Part shown: one piece after another, positions 58,175-64,000 of the stretch
Layout of the letters: each line of letters starts with the position of its first letter
Numbering within the stretch: position 1 is the stretch's first letter
Assembly (NCBI RefSeq): GCF_937616625.2
Contig: NC_065570.1
Location: 65,561,665-65,625,664, forward strand
Reading direction: 5' to 3'
Length of the DNA: 64,000 bases
From: Mercurialis annua
Lineage: Eukaryota; Streptophyta; Magnoliopsida; Malpighiales; Euphorbiaceae
Translations under genes and position numbers: made by a program
The notes under the pieces: generated by a model
Databases searched by the model: none
Told to the model about the DNA's origin: nothing
What the model saw: the letters and a program-made list of their open reading frames with translations, nothing else

Positions 58175-61100
58175 TCATGAGGCGGGGTCGAGATAACATT
58201 GTTCCCCCTTTTGATCCGTTAAAGGCCCCAAGTAAGGCTTGCAACGGTGTCCGTTGACCTTAAACGTTTCACCTCCTTGATTCTCCAACTCAATGGCACC
58301 ATGATTCGCCACACTCCGAATCTTAAATGGTCCACTCCATCGGGACTTAAGCTTTCCCGGAAACAATCTTAACCTCGAATTATACACCAATACATACGAT
58401 CCAACTTCGAAAGTTTTAGGGGAAATGTGGGCATCGTGCCACCGCTTGGTCTTCTCCTTGTAGAGCTTCGCATTCTCATATGCCAAGAACCGGAATTCCT
58501 CCAATTCATTCAATTGCAACAAGCGTTTTTCCCCCGCCGCTTTTAGATCAAAATTCAACTTTTTAATCGCCCAATAGGCCCGGTGCTCTAATTCCAAGGG
58601 TAGATGACATGCCTTCCCATACACAATGCGATAAGGGGTCATACCTAATGGCGTTTTGAATGCCGTGCGATATGCCCATAATGCATCGTCGAGCTTCAAA
58701 CTCCAATCCTTGCGAGTCCCATTCACCGTCTTCTCCAATATTCGCTTCAACTCCCGGTTAGAGACCTCAACTTGCCCACTTGTTTGCGGATGATAGGGGG
58801 TAGCAACCCGGTGATACACATTGTACTTCTTCATTAATGCATCGAATTGCCGGTTGCAAAAATGAGATCCACCGTCGCTAATAATAACTCGTGGGGTGCC
58901 GAACCGATTCATCAACCTCTTGAGGAACTTCAAAACTACCTTGGCGTCATTGGTAGGTAGAGCTTCCGCTTCCACCCATTTCGATACGTAACATACGCCA
59001 ACTAAAATATATAAGTTCCCATGCGACATCGGAAAGGGACCCATGAAGTCAATCCCCCAAACATCGAAGATCTCTACCTCTTGTACCGAAGTTAACGGCA
59101 TCTCATCCCTTTTAGAAATGTTCCCAACCCGTTGGCACCTATCACAATGGCTCACAAAGTCCTTAGCATCACGGAATAAGGTAGGCCAAAAGAATCCGCT
59201 CTCCAATACCTTAGCGGCGGTCCTCGCCACTCCATAATGACCGGCGTAATCGGATGTATGACAAGCCTCCAAGATGGGCATCATTTCCTTCAAAGCGACA
59301 CAACGCCGCAACATTCCGTCTCCACATTCCTTAAACAAATACGGCTCATCCCAAAGAAACCTCTTAGCATCGGAAAGGAACTTCTTCCTTTGATGGTGCG
59401 TCAAATCCGGAGGCATTACCTTAGATGAAAGGAAATTAGCAATGTCGGCATACCATGGAGTTTCCATTTCCCGGATCACCATAAGCGTTTCGTCCGGAAA
59501 CCACTCGTTGATTTCCATACCGAGAGGAATTGGCTCCGGATTCTCGAATCTTGACAAATGGTCCGCCACCACATTCTCCGTGCCCTTTTTATCCCGAATC
59601 TCGATGTCGAATTCTTGCATTAGGAGGATCCATCGGATTAGTCTTGGCTTGGCATCTTGCTTGGTAAAGAGGTATTTCAAAGCGGCATGGTCGGTGTAGA
59701 TGATACACTTGGACCCAAGCAAGTATTGCCGAAATTTATCCAAAGCAAAAACTACCGCCAACATTTCCTTTTCGGTAGTGGTGTAGTTGAGTTGGGCCCC
59801 CGCCATTGTCCGACTTGCATAATAGATCACATGCACTTTCTTGTCCTTCCGTTGACCCAATACACATCCCAAGGCTTGATCGCTTGCATCACACATAAGC
59901 TCAAAAGGCAAGTTCCAATCCGGAGATGAAATAATAGGAGCGGTCACAAGGGCCTCCTTCAATTTCTCAAAAGCCTCTTGACACTCCTTGGTGAACTCAA
60001 ATGGGGCATCCTTTACTAGCAAACTCGTTAATGGCCTCGCAATGGATGAGAAATCCTTGATGAACCGGCGATAGAAACCCGCGTGGCCCAAAAATGCCCG
60101 GACTCCTTTAACCGTCACCGGAGCCACCAACTTCTCTATAACCTCTGTCTTTGCCCTATCTACCTCAATACCCGCTTCCGAGATTCTATGCCCGAGCACA
60201 ATTCCCTCTTCTACCATGAAATGGCATTTCTCCCAATTAAGCACCAAGTTGGTCTCCTCACACCGTGCTAGAACACGCTCAAGATTCGCCAAACAACCAT
60301 CAAACGAGTCACCAAAAACGGAGAAATCGTCCATGAATACCTCCATTATATCTTCCACCATATCATTGAATATCGAGGTCATGCATCTTTGAAATGTGGC
60401 GGGTGCGTTGCATAAACCGAAGGGCATTCGTCGGTACGCAAAAGTACCATAGGGACATGTGAACGTTGTTTTCTCTTGGTCATCCGGAAAGATCAAGATT
60501 TGGTTGTAGCCGGAATATCCATCGAGAAAGCAATAGTACTTGTGACCCGCCACCCTTTCAAGCATTTGATCGATGAATGGTAGCGGGTAGTGGTCCTTCC
60601 GAGTCTCCGCGTTCAACCTTCGATAGTCAATACAAACTCTCCACCCGGTAACCGTGCGTGTAGAGATTTGTTCCCCTTTCTCGTTCTCCACTACCGTCAT
60701 TCCTCCCTTCTTAGGCACACATTGAACCGGACTAACCCAACCACTATCGGAGATCGGATAAATAATCCCGGCATCTAGAAGCTTTACTATTTCCTTGTGC
60801 ACAACCTCCTTCATATTAGGGTTCAATCTTCTTTGCCTTTGAGTACAAGGCTTGGCTTCATCCTCAAGGTGGATCTTGTGCATCACCACTTGAGGACTTA
60901 TGCCACGAATGTCGGAGATTTGCCACCCCATGGCTAACACATGCCCTTTCACCACTTGCACAACCCTCTTTTCTTGTTCCGTAGAAAGCTTGTTGGAGAT
61001 GATTATCGGTAGGGTTTCATTCTCCCCCACAAAAGTATACCGGAGATGAGCCGGAAGCGGCTTCATTTCAACAATTGGTGGTAACTCGGAGGATGGAGGA

Positions 61101-63922
61101 GTCACACCATCGTTCTTGCTCAAATTCTCCGGCTTAGGTTCATCATCTTCGGTGTATGCATCACTAAGATCATCGGAATGGAAGACAACCTTTGAAACTT
61201 GCGACATCTTCCCCCTTCCTGAGCTTCTCGATCGAGAAGTGGACTGGGAGTTGCTTCTCGATCGAGAAGCTCTTGGTTGGAAATCTCTGCCAATTTCACC
61301 TCTTCTTCTCGATCGAGAAGCAAGGTGTAATTGTGCTTCTCGATCGAGAAGCTCCTGGTCATAGGTGAAATTGTCAAATTTTTCCAACGTTCCCCGGTTG
61401 AATGCTTCCACGTTTTCCTCGACTTGATCCCTCACAACTTCATCTACCAAATCAACCCTCATGCACTCTTCTTCCTCGATGGTACTCCTCATTGCTTTCT
61501 TCATATCGAACTCAACCGTTTCCTCATCGATTCGCAAGGTCAATTTTCCTCCATGCACATCAATCAAAGCTCTCCCGGTGTTCATAAAGGGCCGCCCTAA
61601 GATCATTGGGCATTCCTTATCCACCGCATAATCCAAGATCACAAAATCAACCGGGAATATGAACTTATCCACTTTCACAAGCACATCCTCAACAATCCCA
61701 TACGGCCTCTTCAATGAATGATCCGCTAGTTGGAGTACCATCGAGGTGCTCTTCACGGTTTGATCTCCACATAATTCCCTGAAAAGAGTTAGAGGCATAA
61801 GATTAATGCTAGCACCAAGATCACATAAGCAATTTATAGAACTCATAGTGCCAATAGTGCAAGGTATAGAAAAACTCCCTGGGTCCTTCAACTTAGCCGG
61901 TAAATCATTCAAAATGATTGAGCTACAAACTTCCGGAATGGGAACCGTTGCACCACTATCCCAACTCCGTTTGTTGGTAATGATATCCTTCAAGAATTTG
62001 GCATATTGCGGCATCTCCCGGAGTGCATCCGCCAAGCTAAGGTTAATTTGCAATTTCTTGAAAATCTCAAGGAACTTATGAAACTTTTCGTTCCCTTGAG
62101 CTTTCCTTAACCGGCTTGGAAATGGAACCGGTGGTACAAACGGTGGTGGCGGTGGCGGTCTCACATAAGGCTCTTCCACCTCAATAGCCACCTCCTCACG
62201 CTCCTTTGGTATTTCTTGGCTTGAGCTTGCTATATCAATCACAATTTGGGGTTCATCTTCCTCCACAACATGCTTCTTCCCATTTGCTTTCTCAAGGTTT
62301 CTCCCACTTCGGAGCTCTACCGCCTTAACATGTTCTCTAGGATTATTTTCCGTCGTGGATGGCAACCCTCCTTGAGTTCTACCTTGAAGTGAGATAGCCA
62401 TTTGAGAAATTTGAGTTTCCAAATGGTGAATAGTGGAAGCTTGGTTCTTCTCCCTTTGCTCCATTTTCTCTAATTTCTCAAGCACCTTGGCAAGCACATT
62501 TCCCTCATCCGTATTCCGTGGTTGTTGAAAACCGGGAGGATGTTGTGGTCTTCCACCGTAATTGTTCCCATGGTTTGGGTTTCCTTGATAGTGACCTTGT
62601 TGTTGTGGAGGCCTATTATTGCTTTGGAAGCTTGAACCCGCTTGATTTGACCCTTGAGCATTGCCTTGCCCCTCTTGATTTCTCCACCCAAAGTTTGGAT
62701 GATTCCTCCACCCGGGATTGTAGGTGTTGGAATAAGGATCATTTGCTTGTCTTTGACCCCCGACATAGTTTACTTGCTCACTCAAAGCTTGCCCCGTAAC
62801 TAGACATTCTCCCCCCGAATGGTTGAAATCACCACAAAACTCACATCCGACTTGAACATAAGCCACCGGAGCATTTCTAGGCGCAACTTGTTTTTTCAAA
62901 GCATCCAATTGTGCTTGGAGTGAAGCATTTTTTTCCTTGATAGCCTCCATCTCTCTAACTTGGTCAAGCGTCATTACCGACTTTTGACTAGCCGGTGCCC
63001 TTCTTTCCGTGGGTCCCCATGTGCTACTAACCATGGCCAACTTTTCTACCAACTCAAGAGCCTCTTCATACGTCTTTTGCATCAAAGACCCCCCCGAAGC
63101 CGCATCAATAGTCGCTCTAGTGGTGACATTCGTTGCATCATAAAAAATCTGAATCACATGCTCCTTGTTAAGCTTATGATGGGGAACACTCCTTTGTAAA
63201 TCCTTAAAACGCTCCCAAGCTTCATAGAGCGACTCCCCGTCGAATTGCACAAACTCAAGAATGTCTTTGGTTAGCTTCGTTGTCTTGCCATGTGGAAAGT
63301 ACTTGTTAAGGAAAGCTTGAGCCAACTCCCTCCAAGTATGGATCGATTCATTGGGTAGAGATTGAAGCCACAAACTAGCCTTATCCCTCAAAGAAAAAGG
63401 GAACATCCGGAGCTTGATTTGGTCCGCGGTTATCCCATGAAGCTTGAACGTGTTAAGGACCCCCAAGAACTTGGCTATATGGGCATTTGGGTCCTCATGC
63501 TTCAACCCAAAGAAAGCACAACGGTTCTCCAAGAGTTGGATAGTACTCGGCTTGATCTCAAAAGTTGCCGCTTGAACCGGCATAGCAAAACATCCAAACG
63601 TGGCATTATCCACATCCGGCAAGAAGAACTCGCCCAAAGTTTGCCTCGGTTGATTTTGCACTTGCGGTTGCACTCGAGGGCGAACCTCCCTTGGTCGCTC
63701 TTGTTGCCTTTGTTGATTCACATTCTCAAGTGGAGGAGGGGGTGGGTATTGTTGTTCCCCTTCGTCCACTAGAGGATTGAATCCTTCCTCTACCTCATAA
63801 CCATGTCCGTCACCCTCCATAACTAAAGGAATCCGGGCTCTTCTTCTCACTCCTCTTTCGTAACTACCGAGATCCTCTTGAAAAGGTTCTAGCGGGAAAT
63901 TAGCACGCCGTGTATTATGCAT
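58175..63922 (-). CDS. Athila gag-pol polyprotein
   Basis: An uninterrupted frame of 1,915 residues from the ATG at 63922. Order of domains with approximate residues: retrotransposon gag (150-255); CCHC knuckle ([14 protein letters not shown], near 360); aspartic protease ([12 protein letters not shown], near 700); reverse transcriptase ([19 protein letters not shown] near 1057, FMDDFSVFG near 1202); RNase H ([14 protein letters not shown], near 1345); integrase with HHCC ([11 protein letters not shown]...CDRCQR, 1555-1595) and DDE residues ([29 protein letters not shown], 1620-1720). There is no chromodomain. The protein copies element RNA into DNA and integrates it. Residues about 857-900 are an insertion rich in LDREA and ASRSRS, made by palindrome module C. 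All core catalytic motifs are present, so this copy could be active. Confidence 0.95.
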   Translation of the reverse strand: MHNTRRANFPLEPFQEDLGSYERGVRRRARIPLVMEGDGHGYEVEEGFNPLVDEGEQQYPPPPPLENVNQQRQQERPREVRPRVQPQVQNQPRQTLGEFFLPDVDNATFGCFAMPVQAATFEIKPSTIQLLENRCAFFGLKHEDPNAHIAKFLGVLNTFKLHGITADQIKLRMFPFSLRDKASLWLQSLPNESIHTWRELAQAFLNKYFPHGKTTKLTKDILEFVQFDGESLYEAWERFKDLQRSVPHHKLNKEHVIQIFYDATNVTTRATIDAASGGSLMQKTYEEALELVEKLAMVSSTWGPTERRAPASQKSVMTLDQVREMEAIKEKNASLQAQLDALKKQVAPRNAPVAYVQVGCEFCGDFNHSGGECLVTGQALSEQVNYVGGQRQANDPYSNTYNPGWRNHPNFGWRNQEGQGNAQGSNQAGSSFQSNNRPPQQQGHYQGNPNHGNNYGGRPQHPPGFQQPRNTDEGNVLAKVLEKLEKMEQREKNQASTIHHLETQISQMAISLQGRTQGGLPSTTENNPREHVKAVELRSGRNLEKANGKKHVVEEDEPQIVIDIASSSQEIPKEREEVAIEVEEPYVRPPPPPPFVPPVPFPSRLRKAQGNEKFHKFLEIFKKLQINLSLADALREMPQYAKFLKDIITNKRSWDSGATVPIPEVCSSIILNDLPAKLKDPGSFSIPCTIGTMSSINCLCDLGASINLMPLTLFRELCGDQTVKSTSMVLQLADHSLKRPYGIVEDVLVKVDKFIFPVDFVILDYAVDKECPMILGRPFMNTGRALIDVHGGKLTLRIDEETVEFDMKKAMRSTIEEEECMRVDLVDEVVRDQVEENVEAFNRGTLEKFDNFTYDQELLDREAQLHLASRSRRRGEIGRDFQPRASRSRSNSQSTSRSRSSGRGKMSQVSKVVFHSDDLSDAYTEDDEPKPENLSKNDGVTPPSSELPPIVEMKPLPAHLRYTFVGENETLPIIISNKLSTEQEKRVVQVVKGHVLAMGWQISDIRGISPQVVMHKIHLEDEAKPCTQRQRRLNPNMKEVVHKEIVKLLDAGIIYPISDSGWVSPVQCVPKKGGMTVVENEKGEQISTRTVTGWRVCIDYRRLNAETRKDHYPLPFIDQMLERVAGHKYYCFLDGYSGYNQILIFPDDQEKTTFTCPYGTFAYRRMPFGLCNAPATFQRCMTSIFNDMVEDIMEVFMDDFSVFGDSFDGCLANLERVLARCEETNLVLNWEKCHFMVEEGIVLGHRISEAGIEVDRAKTEVIEKLVAPVTVKGVRAFLGHAGFYRRFIKDFSSIARPLTSLLVKDAPFEFTKECQEAFEKLKEALVTAPIISSPDWNLPFELMCDASDQALGCVLGQRKDKKVHVIYYASRTMAGAQLNYTTTEKEMLAVVFALDKFRQYLLGSKCIIYTDHAALKYLFTKQDAKPRLIRWILLMQEFDIEIRDKKGTENVVADHLSRFENPEPIPLGMEINEWFPDETLMVIREMETPWYADIANFLSSKVMPPDLTHHQRKKFLSDAKRFLWDEPYLFKECGDGMLRRCVALKEMMPILEACHTSDYAGHYGVARTAAKVLESGFFWPTLFRDAKDFVSHCDRCQRVGNISKRDEMPLTSVQEVEIFDVWGIDFMGPFPMSHGNLYILVGVCYVSKWVEAEALPTNDAKVVLKFLKRLMNRFGTPRVIISDGGSHFCNRQFDALMKKYNVYHRVATPYHPQTSGQVEVSNRELKRILEKTVNGTRKDWSLKLDDALWAYRTAFKTPLGMTPYRIVYGKACHLPLELEHRAYWAIKKLNFDLKAAGEKRLLQLNELEEFRFLAYENAKLYKEKTKRWHDAHISPKTFEVGSYVLVYNSRLRLFPGKLKSRWSGPFKIRSVANHGAIELENQGGETFKVNGHRCKPYLGPLTDQKGEQCYLDPAS
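61223..61352. repeat. Palindrome module C (in frame inside gag-pol)
   Basis: Copies at 61223-61240 (last base changed), 61253-61270, 61305-61320 and 61335-61352. The spacers CTCTGCCAATTTCACCTCTT and AAGGTGTAATTGTG match modules A and B. The module is translated between protease and RT without stop or frameshift. Confidence 0.95.
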
Positions 63923-64000
63923 ACACAAAGGGTAAATTCCTACACAAACAACGACAAGAGAACCGAGCGTAAATCACGAAAACGCAAGAATGAACAATAA

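Larger units (their letters stand above)
52888..64000 (-). mobile_element. Athila-type LTR retrotransposon, 5' part beyond the window
   Basis: Read on the minus strand, the order is gag-pol ORF, spacer, env-like ORF, non-coding region, PPT and 3' LTR. The 5' LTR and PBS would lie beyond 64000. Both long ORFs are open, so the copy is probably young. It is inserted in the MURA tail of an older MULE; the expected 5-bp target sequence is CCCTG at 52883-52887. Confidence 0.93.

Overview
The window is nuclear DNA of a eudicot plant. The evidence is: spliced genes with GT-AG introns; a nuclear intron-containing tRNA-Tyr; two recognisable plant host genes; and plant transposon families (Athila, Mutator-like, CACTA, hAT, tRNA-derived SINEs). 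The background is very AT-rich and gene-poor. I cannot name the species. Only three host genes are well supported: an SPX-domain phosphate-sensing gene (minus strand, about 6.9-8.3 kb), tRNA-Tyr (19.54 kb) and a SHINE/WIN1-type AP2/ERF gene (minus strand, 44.4-45.3 kb). Nearly everything else is mobile DNA. Many of the elements can be delimited exactly by their target-site duplications (TSDs).

Layout. 0-6.5 kb: a LINE RNase H remnant, SINEs and nested fold-back MITEs with 9-bp TSDs. 6.9-8.5 kb: the SPX gene with PHR1-type (P1BS) sites. 9-19 kb: fold-back elements, a tandem duplication in which one unit carries a MITE and the other keeps the empty site, and a hAT MITE. 19.5 kb: tRNA-Tyr. 21.87-30.37 kb: a complete 8.5-kb Mutator-like element with a 9-bp TSD. 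It carries two convergent genes, a multi-exon Ulp1-like cysteine protease with a DUF1985-like domain and a MURA transposase broken by a single in-frame TAG. 30.44-40.76 kb: a young non-autonomous Ty3-type LTR retrotransposon with two 3,004-bp LTRs, a 5-bp TSD, PBS, PPT and only a shortened gag. 41.36-42.33 kb: a non-autonomous CACTA element. 49.69-50.92 kb: a Pack-MULE-like element. 51.7-52.89 kb: the wreck of a second Ulp1-bearing MULE, cut by an Athila element that fills 52.89 kb to the window end. The Athila element is on the minus strand, with its 3' LTR, env-like ORF and an intact gag-pol ORF; its 5' LTR lies outside the window.

The most striking pattern is short palindromes in clusters inside unrelated elements. 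The Athila element carries a module of about 130 bp with four copies of GCTTCTCGATCGAGAAGC in three places: the LTR, the pol-env spacer, and in frame inside the polyprotein between protease and reverse transcriptase. The Ty3-type LTRs carry eight copies of GTGCACGAACGTGCAC-type palindromes, some with the same CGATCG centre. Other palindrome clusters occur at 0.67-0.79 kb, inside a MITE at 2.8-2.9 kb, at 15.8-15.95 kb and in the CACTA element. This may be a copy-and-paste palindromic passenger that tolerates insertion into coding sequence.
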